The position numbers and the translations under genes are program-made. From assembly GCF_003595195.1 (NCBI RefSeq), contig NZ_CP032418.1, positions 1,686,501 to 1,750,500 of the forward strand: a DNA stretch of 64,000 nucleotides, read 5' to 3'. The notes beneath the pieces are model-generated. The model was not told the origin of the DNA. It did not search any database and was given only the letters and a program-made list of their open reading frames with translations. How positions within the stretch are numbered: the stretch's first letter is position 1; each line of letters begins with the position of its first letter. The DNA is from Paenisporosarcina cavernae (lineage in GTDB: Bacteria; Bacillota; Bacilli; Bacillales_A; Planococcaceae). Shown here piece by piece: positions 28,685 through 38,085 of this stretch.

Positions 28685-28758
28685 GCTGTTCATCTCCTAA
28701 GTAAATTTAATATTCTGATAATATAGCATGTACTTTCGGAAATGTAAATGCTTTTTGA

Positions 28759-29256
28759 CTATTCAAAAAATAATTTATAGGAGGAGTAGCCAAATTGATT
28801 GCCAGGATGAATACCATCAATTGATGTAAGCCCTTGTTTTAATTCTTTTTCCACGAGGTGATGTACCATAACCGATACATTAGTTTCTCCCTTTAATTCT
28901 AGTGGAGATAGCCATGCAACTTCTTCAATCTCACGCGTTTGCGCAATCAATGGTTGATCTTGAGAAATGGGAACGGCTCGAAAAATGACCATATTATCAC
29001 TAATAATCTCCTGAATGACACCTGTTCGAAATCCGATAATCGCATGAATGGAAATATCCACCCCTGTCTCCTCTTTTACTTCTCGTATGGCTGCTTCATC
29101 TACGGTTTCGTCATTCTCCACAAACCCTGCTGGGAATGACCATTTTCCTTTTAAGCCACCATATTTCTTTTTTACCATTAGCCATTCGTTGGCTTCATTT
29201 ACAACTAATGCGGAAACGCCTAACCAAACATTAGGACGATCTTTTGGCATTTCCAT
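28759..29256 (-). CDS. Nudix hydrolase
   Basis: A 165-residue protein with a complete Nudix box: GFVENDETVDEAAIREVKEE (about 43-62) followed by TGV, fitting GX5EX7REUXEEXGU. It hydrolyses nucleoside diphosphates linked to a moiety X; the substrate is not readable here. GGAGGGATGG overlaps the start region. It is followed by a 68-bp gap and then non-overlapping genes; it is probably its own unit. Confidence 0.92.
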   Translation of the reverse strand: MEMPKDRPNVWLGVSALVVNEANEWLMVKKKYGGLKGKWSFPAGFVENDETVDEAAIREVKEETGVDISIHAIIGFRTGVIQEIISDNMVIFRAVPISQDQPLIAQTREIEEVAWLSPLELKGETNVSVMVHHLVEKELKQGLTSIDGIHPGNQFGYSSYKLFFE

Positions 29257-29288
29257 CCCTCCTATCTAAAGCCGCTTTTCGGTGAAAC

Positions 29289-29333
29289 AAAAAACTATAG
29301 ACGAATTCTCCAAAAGAGAAATGGCTATAGTTT
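29289..29333 (-). terminator. Terminator after ABC exporter genes
   Basis: AAACTATAG...CTATAGTTT arms enclose a second inner stem (TTTCTCTTTTGGAGAA) on the minus strand, followed by T6. Confidence 0.8.
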
Positions 29334-29344
29334 CAGGATGGCAC

Positions 29345-30025
29345 TTACTCGTTCTTTTCTTGCAACTTGAGAGAGCCATCAGTCATTTTATATACTTTAT
29401 CACAATAATCGATTAAACGAGTATCATGGGTAACAACAATTGTTGTGGTATTTTTGCTTTTCGTTTCTTTTTTCAATAGCTCCATTACTTCGTATGCACG
29501 ATCGGAATCAAGTGAAGCTGTAGGTTCATCCGCAAGTAAGATGGAAGGATTACTATAAAGAGCTTTTGCTATCGCTGTACGTTGCCTTTCACCGCCCGAT
29601 AAATCGCTAGGGTATTTATCTTTCAACTCTGCAATTCCTAAATCCTCATATAGTTCTTCTAATTGCTTTTGTGTCATATTGTCTTTTTTGACTTTCGCAA
29701 TTAATCTCATTTGCTGGTCTACAGTAAGAAAGGGAACTAAATTAGACGACTGCAAGATAAATCCAATCTCACTTAAACGTATTTTCGAACGTTTCTTTTC
29801 GGACAGTGTGGTCATTTCGGTATCATTGATAAAAACTTTTCCTTTGGAAGGTGTTTGTAAGCCTCCTGCAATCGTAAGGAACGTACTTTTACCGGAACCA
29901 GATGGACCAATAACCGCAATTAGCTCCCCTTTTTCGGCAATAAAATCTGTTTCTTTTAAAGCATCTACTTTTTGACGTCCTTCACCAAACGTCTTAGCTA
30001 CTCGTTTAAACTCTAAAACTGCCAT
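29345..30025 (-). CDS. ABC transporter ATP-binding protein (LolD/MacB/HrtA type)
   Basis: A 226-residue ATPase with Walker A GPSGSGKST (about 39-47), Q-loop ILQSSN, signature LSGGERQR, Walker B SILLADEPTAS and the switch His in VVTHDTR. This subclass pairs with FtsX-like permeases. It drives export or extraction of hydrophobic compounds from the membrane rather than import. It starts 3 bp after the permease gene on the same strand, so they form one operon. HrtA-like haem efflux is a possible role but not proven. Confidence 0.92.
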   Translation of the reverse strand: MAVLEFKRVAKTFGEGRQKVDALKETDFIAEKGELIAVIGPSGSGKSTFLTIAGGLQTPSKGKVFINDTEMTTLSEKKRSKIRLSEIGFILQSSNLVPFLTVDQQMRLIAKVKKDNMTQKQLEELYEDLGIAELKDKYPSDLSGGERQRTAIAKALYSNPSILLADEPTASLDSDRAYEVMELLKKETKSKNTTTIVVTHDTRLIDYCDKVYKMTDGSLKLQEKNE

Positions 30026-30028
30026 TTG

Positions 30029-31096
30029 TCACCCTCCTATCGCTTTCAATGGATCTATTTTCACAATTGTCCAAACGGAGAATACTGCGCCTGCAATTGC
30101 AACCACGATTAAAATAGAACCGTAAATTAACATCGTTGGTATATCAAACGAAACGGGTACAGCAGCTGGTAAGAACTTACCAGTTAATAGAGTGAGTAAA
30201 AACCCTACAACTACCCCAATAATCGCGAGCAAGAATGTTTGTGCTACAACCGATTTAGCCAGATATCCGCTTGAAATACCCTGCGCTTTCATGACGCCAA
30301 ACATACTAATCTTTTGCACAGTGAGGACATATAAAAAGATTGCTACGATAACTGATGAAATAATAAATAAGAAATAAATCATAAAGCTTAAAGTTAAACT
30401 TTGCTCTGTATAGCCCGGTAAACTTGTGATGAATTCTTCGATTTCCAATACTTCAAAATCGTCATCGCTCATCGTATTTTTAACCGATTCGTCTTTTATC
30501 ACTACACCATTGATTTGATCTTCATTTTCGGAAGCCGCTTCTCCAAACTTCACTTGATTAAACGTCTTAAGATCGGTATACAATACTGGGGCTGCGTTAA
30601 ATCTAGCGGAATCGGTAAAGCCAACAATTGTTAGCACTTCTTCTGAGGAAGAGAGTTCTAACTCATCGCCAATTTCGAACCCATCATCTTTTAGGGATTC
30701 CCCTGCAATCACTTCATTTTCAGATGCAAAGACTTCTCCACTAGTAGGTTCCGGCATAATAAACTCATCTTCATTAATCCCAAATATCGCCACATTGGCT
30801 TTCAAATCATTTGATGTCGCAATCGCATTTGTCATCGCGATGACGGCTTTTTCAGACGCGTCCACTTTATCCGCATCATCCAACGTCATAAATGATTGAG
30901 GCAAATTTTTGTCAGACTCTTGTGTTAACACAATACCTGAAGCTTCCCATTTATCCACTGCTTCGCGATTTAAATTTTCTAAGCCAGTCGCTAATCCAGA
31001 TAAAAAGAACACAAGATACGCTACCAACATTAACACGCCTGTGATTAAACTAAATCGCAGCTTATTTCGCTTAATCTCGCTCCATGCTAAAAACAT
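30029..31096 (-). CDS. FtsX-like ABC transporter permease (HrtB/MacB type)
   Basis: A 355-residue permease with one N-terminal helix (about 14-34), an extracellular domain of about 190 residues, and three C-terminal helices (about 235-260, 285-310, 320-345). This FtsX/MacB topology goes with the ATPase encoded 3 bp downstream. Length and layout resemble HrtB of haem exporters. No binding-protein gene is adjacent, which fits an exporter. Confidence 0.88.
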   Translation of the reverse strand: MFLAWSEIKRNKLRFSLITGVLMLVAYLVFFLSGLATGLENLNREAVDKWEASGIVLTQESDKNLPQSFMTLDDADKVDASEKAVIAMTNAIATSNDLKANVAIFGINEDEFIMPEPTSGEVFASENEVIAGESLKDDGFEIGDELELSSSEEVLTIVGFTDSARFNAAPVLYTDLKTFNQVKFGEAASENEDQINGVVIKDESVKNTMSDDDFEVLEIEEFITSLPGYTEQSLTLSFMIYFLFIISSVIVAIFLYVLTVQKISMFGVMKAQGISSGYLAKSVVAQTFLLAIIGVVVGFLLTLLTGKFLPAAVPVSFDIPTMLIYGSILIVVAIAGAVFSVWTIVKIDPLKAIGG

Positions 31097-31254
31097 CGTT
31101 CCACTCCCTTTTCTCTCTCTAGTCTACTTCAAGTATCTCATATAGATGAGAGAATTTCTTTTTTAAGGTTATGTGGAATATGCTGTCAACGAGTTTTTAC
31201 TAGAGAATCTCTTTCAAGCAAATTTTAATTTCATACCGCTTCATTTTTGAGGAA

Positions 31255-31287
31255 TAAAAAAATCTACTTCCCTTTCAGAAAGTAGAC
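31255..31287 (-). terminator. Terminator after ndh
   Basis: TCTACTTTC pairs with GAAGTAGA across an AT-rich loop on the minus strand, followed by T7. Confidence 0.85.
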
Positions 31288-31294
31288 TCGAATT

Positions 31295-32509
31295 TTATAG
31301 CAAATTAAATTTTCCTTTTTTCACGACTAATGATGGACCACCTAGCATGAATAACGCACGATTGTCGACCATTTTTTTCATGAAGGATGCTTTCGCACCT
31401 GTCACTTTTTTGCCAAAAACAACACCAATCGCATCGTCTTCACCAAGTGAACAGACACTACCTTTTAGATCTGGAACAAATGTCTGAGTATCTGTTCCAT
31501 TAACAAGTGCGATTAGATTTTTCGCAATCGTTTCCCCTTGTTGCATTGCAATTTGTGCAGTTGGAGGATATGGACGATTAATTTCTTCGTTAATTAAAAG
31601 CGCACAGTCTCCCACGATGAAGACATCTGGATATCCAGGAGCACGCATATCTGGTTCTACTTTCACTCGAGCACGCATGTTTTCAATCGATGTAGCTTCA
31701 ATCAGACGGTTTCCACGAACTCCTGCAGCCCATACTACTGTACCTGCTTTGATGAATTCAAATTCTTCTTCGCCTTTTTTAATTTTCACACCTTCTGGAG
31801 TCGCTTCCACAACTGGTGTTCCAATAGAGAATTCAATTCCTTTTGATTGTAAATGACCTACAGCGTAATCGACTAACTCTGGGTCAAATCCTGGTAATAC
31901 CATTGGTGCAGCTTCTACGCAAACCACACGAACTTTCTCTTGAGGAACATCAAATTCTTTACACAATTCCGGTACACGATTTCCTAGTTCACCTAAGAAC
32001 TCGATACCTGTAAAGCCAGCTCCACCAACAACGATTGTTAGACGGCTATCATCTTTTTCTTCTTCCATTGACCAAGTGGCAAATTGGTACTCGATGTGTT
32101 CCCGAATTTGACGAGCAGCTTTTACGTTAGCAATCGAGAACGCATATTTATCTAAACCAGTTATTCCGAAAGTTTCACCTTCGAATCCAAGTCCAATAAC
32201 TAAATAATCGTATGAGAATACGCCGTTATTTGTTGTTACTGTTTTTCCGTCTACATCAATTCCCTCAACAGTTGCTTGAACGAATTTAACTTTATTTTCA
32301 TTAATTACATCTTTAATATCATAACGAACTTGATCAGGACGTAGTGTTCCTGCAGAAGCCTCATGTAACCAAGTTGATTCATAGTGATATGAGTTTTGGT
32401 TAATTAATGTAATATCTGCAAAATCGGAACCAATGTTCTTTTGTAAGTTTACTACCGTTGATAAGCCACCGTATCCGGCACCTAATACTAATATTGTCGG
32501 TCTTTTCAC
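31295..32509 (-). CDS. ndh: Type II NADH dehydrogenase (YumB-like)
   Basis: A 404-residue single-subunit, non-proton-pumping NADH:menaquinone reductase at the inner face of the membrane. The FAD-binding GxGxxG motif is [11 protein letters not shown] at the N-terminus. The NADH-binding motif is [15 protein letters not shown] (about 162-176). [14 protein letters not shown] near the C-terminus is a quinone-site signature. I chose GTG at 32509 ([10 protein letters not shown]), which matches YumB N-termini; five extra codons upstream are possible. It supplies electrons to the respiratory chain. Confidence 0.93.
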   Translation of the reverse strand: MKRPTILVLGAGYGGLSTVVNLQKNIGSDFADITLINQNSYHYESTWLHEASAGTLRPDQVRYDIKDVINENKVKFVQATVEGIDVDGKTVTTNNGVFSYDYLVIGLGFEGETFGITGLDKYAFSIANVKAARQIREHIEYQFATWSMEEEKDDSRLTIVVGGAGFTGIEFLGELGNRVPELCKEFDVPQEKVRVVCVEAAPMVLPGFDPELVDYAVGHLQSKGIEFSIGTPVVEATPEGVKIKKGEEEFEFIKAGTVVWAAGVRGNRLIEATSIENMRARVKVEPDMRAPGYPDVFIVGDCALLINEEINRPYPPTAQIAMQQGETIAKNLIALVNGTDTQTFVPDLKGSVCSLGEDDAIGVVFGKKVTGAKASFMKKMVDNRALFMLGGPSLVVKKGKFNLL

Positions 32510-32778
32510 GAAGATCGCAACCACCTTTAGTGTATTTTTTCACCTTGCATTATATGATAGACTTTTTACTACTTTATTTCAATAGATTGTTGTCAAGTGT
32601 AAAAGGTTTGAATTTACAGAAAAAAGACTAGCCGAGACTAGCCCTTTCAAAAAGGTGCTGAAATTCATTTTCAGGTGTATTGTTACGAAAAAATCAGACA
32701 ATTAATCTACGTTAAGAGAATGTGGAGACGCCATTTTCATACGTTTTGAAAACGAATCAGAGAGCTCATTTGCACATT

Positions 32779-33609
32779 CTACATGTTTTTACTTTGTTGA
32801 AGTAATTTTGATTCTCCTGTTTTTTCCCATTGTTCAACGGTTTCGTATGCTACTTCAGGAGAATACCCTTTACCAACAAGAACTCCCATGAGAATAAATT
32901 CTTGAAGAAGATGAAGTGAATTTATTCCCTTTTTTACATCCTCCAATCCTTCTTCTACTAAAAATTCGGTGTGCATAATCCACTCATCAGGAGTTTTCCC
33001 ATCAATCATCGGGATTCCCTGTTGCATCTCCATTTCTGAAGCATATTCTCCATCCTGTTTTGTTACATGCACGGTCCCAAATGGGTGGTTTGGTGGCGCA
33101 TAAATAGAAGAAACTTTTAACGGATACGGTCCTGTATTCATGATATTATGCCAAGTTCCCGCGGGAATGATGATGGCATCACCTTGCATAACAGCTTGGG
33201 AATAAGTCAGCGCATCTTGATTTTGTCCAATAAACACAGCACCTTGACCTTCTTCTATGCGAATAAATTGGTCCAAATTAGAATGCATTTCTTTACCTAT
33301 TTCCTCGCAGGGAGGCACACACATAAGTGTGAGTTGTAAATGTTTCCCTGTCCAAATAGAAGTTCTAAATGTTCGATTCATATGAGCGGCTTCTTCTATA
33401 TTGAAGACAAACGGTTGGGGTCCATAATCAGTCGGGTAGCTAGTTTGCTCGGGTATGTGGCAATAACAAGGAGGAATTTGGTACGAAGAAGCAGTTTGAG
33501 TAGGAGGGAGTTGATGTTGCATCGGCATCGTATTAGAAATTTGTGAGGGAATCGAAAACATTGGAGATACGTAACGGATAACAATCAGTCCTTTCAGTTC
33601 GTATACCAT
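32779..33609 (-). CDS. Cupin-domain protein
   Basis: A cupin of about 276 residues. The central beta-barrel carries EMHSNLDQFIRIEEGQG (motif 1, with H/Q/E ligands) and GTWHNIMNTG (motif 2 His). TGKHLQLTLM and YAPPNHPFGTVHVTK are conserved in a Bacillales/Clostridia cupin family. The N-terminal 50 residues are Pro/Gln/Tyr-rich and the C-terminal 75 form a separate helical part. The open frame runs to 33822, but a strong terminator hairpin lies in that extension, so the start must be later. Candidates are 33609 and 33561, neither with a good ribosome site. Substrate unknown. Confidence 0.75.
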   Translation of the reverse strand: MVYELKGLIVIRYVSPMFSIPSQISNTMPMQHQLPPTQTASSYQIPPCYCHIPEQTSYPTDYGPQPFVFNIEEAAHMNRTFRTSIWTGKHLQLTLMCVPPCEEIGKEMHSNLDQFIRIEEGQGAVFIGQNQDALTYSQAVMQGDAIIIPAGTWHNIMNTGPYPLKVSSIYAPPNHPFGTVHVTKQDGEYASEMEMQQGIPMIDGKTPDEWIMHTEFLVEEGLEDVKKGINSLHLLQEFILMGVLVGKGYSPEVAYETVEQWEKTGESKLLQQSKNM

Positions 33610-33702
33610 ATCGTATTCTTTTCGTATGTGAAAGGTTATTCTCAGTTGTCTCAGTGGAGAATTTTTCATGAAGATTCGTGTCATTTTCTTGAATACAACA
33701 GT

Positions 33703-33759
33703 AAAAAAAAATCCTACTAATTCTTGGAGATGAGAAATCATCTGTCGAATTAGTAGGAT
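33703..33759 (-). terminator. Strong terminator after yutM
   Basis: A perfect 12-bp stem (33712-33723 with 33747-33758) has an inner hairpin GATGAGAAATCATC in its loop. It is followed on the minus strand by nine T. It ends the yutM transcript and shows that the cupin gene must start downstream. Confidence 0.93.
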
Positions 33760-33842
33760 CAAAAGTTCCTTTTCCTCGTTCTCATATGACGAAACAATTG
33801 GAGGACATTTTAAGCACGACATATCGACTGACGAACAAATCG

Positions 33843-34205
33843 TTAACAGTTCTCTGGAGTCCCCACTTTAGTAGCCGTACGGAAAGAAGACCCACAGCCA
33901 CATGATGCAATTGCATTTGGATTATTAATCGTAAATCCACCGCCCATTAACGATTGTTTATAATCAATTTCAGTACCATTTAAAATTGGTGCATCATCTT
34001 TCGATACGACGATTGTGATGCCATGTTGAGAAAGCGTGACATCTTGCTGCTCAATTTCGTGTGTAAATCCCATTCCATAGGAAAGTCCACTGCACCCTCC
34101 ACCATGAACAGCCACCCGTAAAAAGGCATTCTCTTCTTCATTTTCACGCATCATTTCTTTTACATGAAAAGCTGCTGCTTCCGTTAAAATAACAGTTTCA
34201 GTCAT
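33843..34205 (-). CDS. yutM: A-type iron-sulfur cluster carrier (YutM/ErpA-like)
   Basis: A HesB/IscA-fold protein of 120 residues with the three conserved cysteines: HGGGCSGLSYG and the C-terminal SCGCGSSF. It accepts or delivers Fe-S clusters during maturation. ATG at 34205 has GAGAGG 8 bases upstream. The genome neighbourhood also encodes NifU-like YutI and LipA, a radical SAM client. It is monocistronic with a strong terminator. Confidence 0.93.
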   Translation of the reverse strand: MTETVILTEAAAFHVKEMMRENEEENAFLRVAVHGGGCSGLSYGMGFTHEIEQQDVTLSQHGITIVVSKDDAPILNGTEIDYKQSLMGGGFTINNPNAIASCGCGSSFRTATKVGTPENC

Positions 34206-34340
34206 TACGTACACCTCTCTTCTTCTTTATTTTATCAAGAAAACAGAAATGAATACAATATTCTGCACTCAACAATTCATACGACAAATGACTTAAAATA
34301 GTGTAAGATAACTAGTAAGAAAGAAACAAGACTAGGTGGG

Positions 34341-35042
34341 ATGAAAATGGAATTGAGTCCTTTTTATACAAAACAAATCGAATGTTTACACTGCAAAGAG
34401 AAATTTGAGATTACGAAGATCCGAAGTAAATTTGTGAAAGTTGACCATCAGGAGACGGACTTTCAACCAATCTATGCAAATCCTGAAGTAAATCCAATCC
34501 TTTACAATGCTTTTGTGTGTGAACATTGCGGTTTTGCATTTACAGAAGATTTCACCAAGTATTTTGCCCCTGGCGTAAAAGATGAAATTAAGGAGAAGAT
34601 TTCCTCTAAATGGATTCCACGCTCATTAGGTGGAGAACGTAATCGCACGGAAGCGATTACTGCATATAAACTTGCTATCTTAAGCGGCACGTTAAAACAC
34701 GAAAAACATGTAACATTAGCTGGTCTTTCCATGCGTACAGCTTGGATCTATCGTTTGGAAGAGGATACAGAACAAGAATTGCGATTTGTCACACTAGCAC
34801 GTAATTCATATGAAGAATCGTATTCGAATGAAGATTATGCCGGAACACAAATGTCCGAAGTGCGTGTCCTTTACATGATTGCCGAATTATCAAGAAGAAT
34901 TGGCGATCGAGAAAAAGCGACTCGATTCTTTTCACGAGTAATCGAAAAACAAAAGTCTACGGTTGAACCAAAATTGATTGAAATGGCTAAAGATCGTTGG
35001 CAAGAAATGCGAGAAGAAAAAGAAAAAGGAATCGTTTCTTAA
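34341..35042 (+). CDS. DUF2225 family protein
   Basis: A 233-residue soluble protein. An N-terminal zinc-binding part (CLHCKEKFEI at about 14-23, VCEHCGFAF at about 64-72; two CxxC pairs) precedes an alpha-helical, TPR-like region (about 90-230) rich in Glu/Arg. It matches DUF2225 of Bacillales; function unknown. It is divergent from yutM and ends at a shared terminator. Confidence 0.87.
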   Translation: MKMELSPFYTKQIECLHCKEKFEITKIRSKFVKVDHQETDFQPIYANPEVNPILYNAFVCEHCGFAFTEDFTKYFAPGVKDEIKEKISSKWIPRSLGGERNRTEAITAYKLAILSGTLKHEKHVTLAGLSMRTAWIYRLEEDTEQELRFVTLARNSYEESYSNEDYAGTQMSEVRVLYMIAELSRRIGDREKATRFFSRVIEKQKSTVEPKLIEMAKDRWQEMREEKEKGIVS

Positions 35043-35046
35043 CGAA

Positions 35047-35085
35047 AGAAAAAAATGCCACTGTCTTATGACAATGGCATTTTAC
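35047..35085. terminator. Bidirectional terminator
   Basis: AAAATGCCACTGTC and GACAATGGCATTTT form a 14-bp stem with one mismatch, with A and T runs outside. It lies between converging genes. Confidence 0.9.
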
Positions 35086-35094
35086 ATTCATTCA

Positions 35095-35331
35095 TTAAAA
35101 TACTTGTTCAACTTCCACTACTCCTGGTACTTCTTCTAATAAAGCACGTTCAATACCAGCCTTTAATGTAATGGTCGAACTTGGACAACTTCCACATGCT
35201 CCAAGAAGTCGTAATTTTACAATACCATCTTCCACATCAACAAGTTCGCAATCTCCACCATCGCGGAGTAAGAATGGACGTAATTTATCTAAAACTTCCT
35301 GAACAGATTCCATCATTGGTGTTTCAGTCAT
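35095..35331 (-). CDS. yutI: NifU-like C-terminal (Nfu) scaffold protein
   Basis: A 78-residue protein formed by one Nfu domain with the cluster-binding CxxC in [13 protein letters not shown] (about 50-62). It carries or delivers [4Fe-4S] clusters. It matches YutI in B. subtilis. An AAGGAG site precedes the ATG. It is divergent from yuzD. Confidence 0.93.
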   Translation of the reverse strand: MTETPMMESVQEVLDKLRPFLLRDGGDCELVDVEDGIVKLRLLGACGSCPSSTITLKAGIERALLEEVPGVVEVEQVF

Positions 35332-35413
35332 ATCTATCGACTCCTTTCCTTATAATCATTATAATGTGATAAAGGAAAAAAATCCATTAGTTAATCGTAG
35401 GAGGTAAGAAAGA

Positions 35414-35746
35414 ATGGCTGAAAAAAATGTGCACATTGAAATTTATGGAACGGAAATAGTATGCGCTAGCTGTGTTAATGCTCCATCTTCCATCGATACA
35501 TACGAGTGGTTACAAGCTGCGATAACAAGAAAATATCCAGACCAATCTTTCACGATTGACTATATCGATATTGAACAGCCAATTGAGAATGATCGACAAA
35601 AAGATTGGGCTCAAAAAGTTCAAGAAGATGAATATTTCTATCCATTAGTATTAGTGGAAAATGAAGTAATTGGAGAAGGATATATTCAGTTGAAACCAGT
35701 TTACGCTTCGCTTGAAGCGCATGGATTTATTCCTAAAAATGACTAA
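35414..35746 (+). CDS. yuzD: YuzD family (DUF1462) thioredoxin-like protein
   Basis: A 110-residue protein of the DUF1462 family. The N-terminal CASCVNAPSS segment has a CxxC (about 18-21) in a thioredoxin-like arrangement. YPLVLVENEVIGEGY resembles the cis-Pro region of glutaredoxin folds. Function unknown; its constant position opposite yutI suggests a link to Fe-S or redox biology, which is inference. Confidence 0.87.
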   Translation: MAEKNVHIEIYGTEIVCASCVNAPSSIDTYEWLQAAITRKYPDQSFTIDYIDIEQPIENDRQKDWAQKVQEDEYFYPLVLVENEVIGEGYIQLKPVYASLEAHGFIPKND

Positions 35747-35772
35747 AAACGCCGATTTCTCGGCGTTTTTTT
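35745..35772. terminator. Bidirectional terminator
   Basis: AAAAACGCCGA and TCGGCGTTTTTTT form a compact stem between yuzD and the converging yutJ. Confidence 0.93.
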
Positions 35773-36839
35773 CATCCATTATGCCATTTATACATCCATA
35801 GAACGCCTGATTTTAACAATCGAGCAATTCTTCCTGTAACCGTGCGATCTGCTAAATAAGCAAATCCTTGCTTTTTCCCTAAGGAACCTAAGAATCCTTT
35901 TAACTTAATCTCTGGCAAAGTCTCAGGTAATTCTTTCCCTTTCCACTTTGCAGTCAACACCTGAACAATTTGTTCTGCTTGGAACTCTGCTAACTGTGCA
36001 CTTGGAGCGTAAGGTAGTGCTGCACAATCTCCCACGACATACACATGCTCGTCCGTTGGTAAATGATGATGAGGAGCTAATACTACTCGACCAATGGAGT
36101 CTGTATCCCCACCTAAATCACGCACTGGTTTCACAGGTTGAATACCTGCCGTCCACACAACTGCATCAACTGGGATTGTTTCTTCGTGATTATACAGCAT
36201 ATGAGGTTCCACTTTTGTGATGTTGGAACTGCTCACAACTTCGACATTATGTGTATCAAACCACTTTTTCACAAAGTTACTTAAACGCTCAGGGAAATCA
36301 CGTAAAATACGAGGACTGCGGTCAAATAGCTTGATGGTTAAATCAGAACGAGATTCACGTAATTCACTCGCAAGTTCAATCCCCGACAACCCTGCCCCTA
36401 CAATCCCAACTACCGATCCAGAAGGTAAACCGCATAACGTTTTGTATGTCTCACGTGATTTACGGATTGTCTGAATGCTGTAGGTATGTTCATCCGCTCC
36501 TGGTACTCCGTGATATTTATCCTCGCAACCAAGTCCAATGACTAAATCATCGTAAGAGATAGCTTCTCCGTTTTCCAGAACAACTTGCTTATTCTCTCGA
36601 TCAATCGTAGACACTTCTCCACTGACTAATTTTAAGCGATCGTGTTCTGGGAATGAAACACGAACTTCTTGATCTGAAATCGTCCCTGCTGCTAACGCAT
36701 AAAATTCTGTTTTCAAACTATGAAACGGTATTCGGTCGATTAATGTTATTTCTACATCATCTGGTAAATTGGAAGGTAACAAACGCAATAACACACGCAT
36801 ATTGCCGTACCCTCCACCTAAAAGTACTAATTTTTTCAT
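35772..36839 (-). CDS. yutJ: NADH dehydrogenase-like FAD oxidoreductase (YutJ)
   Basis: A 355-residue protein related to type II NADH dehydrogenase, with LLGGGYGNMR at the N-terminus (FAD site) and GIVGAGLSGIELASEL (NADH site). VYVVGDCAALPYAPSAQLAEFQ matches the second FAD segment. It is shorter than Ndh and lacks the C-terminal membrane part, as YutJ does. The electron acceptor is unknown. Confidence 0.88.
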   Translation of the reverse strand: MKKLVLLGGGYGNMRVLLRLLPSNLPDDVEITLIDRIPFHSLKTEFYALAAGTISDQEVRVSFPEHDRLKLVSGEVSTIDRENKQVVLENGEAISYDDLVIGLGCEDKYHGVPGADEHTYSIQTIRKSRETYKTLCGLPSGSVVGIVGAGLSGIELASELRESRSDLTIKLFDRSPRILRDFPERLSNFVKKWFDTHNVEVVSSSNITKVEPHMLYNHEETIPVDAVVWTAGIQPVKPVRDLGGDTDSIGRVVLAPHHHLPTDEHVYVVGDCAALPYAPSAQLAEFQAEQIVQVLTAKWKGKELPETLPEIKLKGFLGSLGKKQGFAYLADRTVTGRIARLLKSGVLWMYKWHNG

Positions 36840-36967
36840 CGTAAAACTCCTTTAAACGTCTAACTATCCTTCATTAAGTATAAGCCATTGCAAATTGATA
36901 CACAACAAGCCTCTAACATTGACTAGTCCTCACTTTTAGAGTAGGATTTTGGCGAGAGGTGAAAACC

Positions 36968-37204
36968 ATGAATCCAATGGTTGAATTTTGTATAAGTAAT
37001 ATCGCGAATGGTTCGCAAGAAGCGTTTGAAAAGCTCGAGCGAGACCCCAATTTAGATGTTTTAGAGTATGGTTGTTTAAGCTATTGCACCATCTGCTCTG
37101 AATCTCTCTTCGCCGTTGTTAATGGTGATATCGTGCGTGGAGAAACTCCAGACGAATTAGTGGAAAACATTTATCGTCATATAGAAGAAAATCCTTTATT
37201 TTAA
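36968..37204 (+). CDS. yuzB: YuzB family (DUF1450) protein
   Basis: A 78-residue protein of DUF1450 with conserved cysteines: FCISN near the N-terminus and [13 protein letters not shown] (about 35-47). ATG at 36968 has GAGAGG 8 bases upstream. A small ferredoxin-like or redox role is possible but unproven. It is divergent from yutJ and monocistronic. Confidence 0.88.
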   Translation: MNPMVEFCISNIANGSQEAFEKLERDPNLDVLEYGCLSYCTICSESLFAVVNGDIVRGETPDELVENIYRHIEENPLF

Positions 37205-37226
37205 AGCACAGAGTCTGTGCTTTTTC
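37202..37226 (+). terminator. Terminator after yuzB
   Basis: AAAGCACAGA and TCTGTGCTTT form a 10-bp stem, then T-rich sequence. Confidence 0.9.
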
Positions 37227-37308
37227 TATTTGAATAAAAAGCGTACATTTGCTCGAGAACTCAAGCTAACTAAACTACTATGCTTTATTCATTCCCTTCA
37301 AATGCAAA

Positions 37309-38085
37309 TTAATGAGAAAGTTCTAAAGTCCACTCCCGTAAGTTTTCCAGCAAATACGTAGGCTTTAGATCCTTTTCCTGCACTTCCACCGTACTACTCA
37401 CTCCAGTATTCACATGCACGGTATCAATCCCAAAATGAATGCCTGCAAGAATATCTGTATCGTAATTATCACCTACGATAACCATGTCCTCTTTTGCAAA
37501 ATCATGCATCGCTTGAATCATTTCTAGCATATACCCAAATGGTTTTCCAATAATAGTGGGTTCCACTCCAGTAGCATGCTCTATTACCTTTGCTAATGCA
37601 CCATTACCCGGATACATACCTACTTCAGTCGGAAATTTTTTATCGCCATTTGTCACCACAAATTCCCTATGACGAGCAACTTCTAGACAACCTTGCGCAA
37701 GTTTGTCGTAGTTGAGCTCACGATCTAGTCCCATGACAACAACGTCGCTATTTTCTTTGACAATCGATACGTGAGCGGCTTGAAGTGCGTGCTGCACCCC
37801 TTCTCCTCCTATCGCAAAGACTTGCTGATTAGGATACCGAGTTTTCACATAGTACGCAGTTGCTAAAGCGGAAGACACCACATGCTCCTCGTCTGTTTTT
37901 ATTCCAAAAGAATGCAGTTTCTCGACGAGCTGTGTAGGCGTTTTGGACGCATTATTCGTGATGAAAAATGGTTGTATACCTTGTGACTGAAGAGACCGGA
38001 CAAATTCCGCTGCAAAAGGAACTACGTCCGTTCCTCTATACATCGTCCCATCTAAATCAAGGCAAACACACGGATACATTTTCAT
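37309..38085 (-). CDS. yutF: HAD-superfamily sugar/nucleotide phosphatase (YutF, NagD family)
   Basis: A 258-residue HAD hydrolase with motif I DLDGTMYRG (about 9-17), motif II FITNNAS, a lysine-containing IGKPFGYM, and motif IV VGDNYDTDI. A class II cap makes it NagD-like. It dephosphorylates small phosphometabolites; the substrate is undetermined. Its start overlaps the end of yutE by 4 bp (ATGA), indicating coupling. Confidence 0.92.
   Translation of the reverse strand: MKMYPCVCLDLDGTMYRGTDVVPFAAEFVRSLQSQGIQPFFITNNASKTPTQLVEKLHSFGIKTDEEHVVSSALATAYYVKTRYPNQQVFAIGGEGVQHALQAAHVSIVKENSDVVVMGLDRELNYDKLAQGCLEVARHREFVVTNGDKKFPTEVGMYPGNGALAKVIEHATGVEPTIIGKPFGYMLEMIQAMHDFAKEDMVIVGDNYDTDILAGIHFGIDTVHVNTGVSSTVEVQEKDLKPTYLLENLREWTLELSH

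Noticed and set aside
32619-32645. Apparent hairpin GACTAGCC...GACTAGCC near a T-run
   Set aside because: The two copies are direct, not inverted, so only a weak CTAG-based pairing is possible.
33396-33584. TTG-started frame behind AAAGGA overlapping the cupin gene
   Set aside because: It has the better ribosome spacing, but its protein is low-quality and it lies out of frame within the conserved cupin coding sequence.
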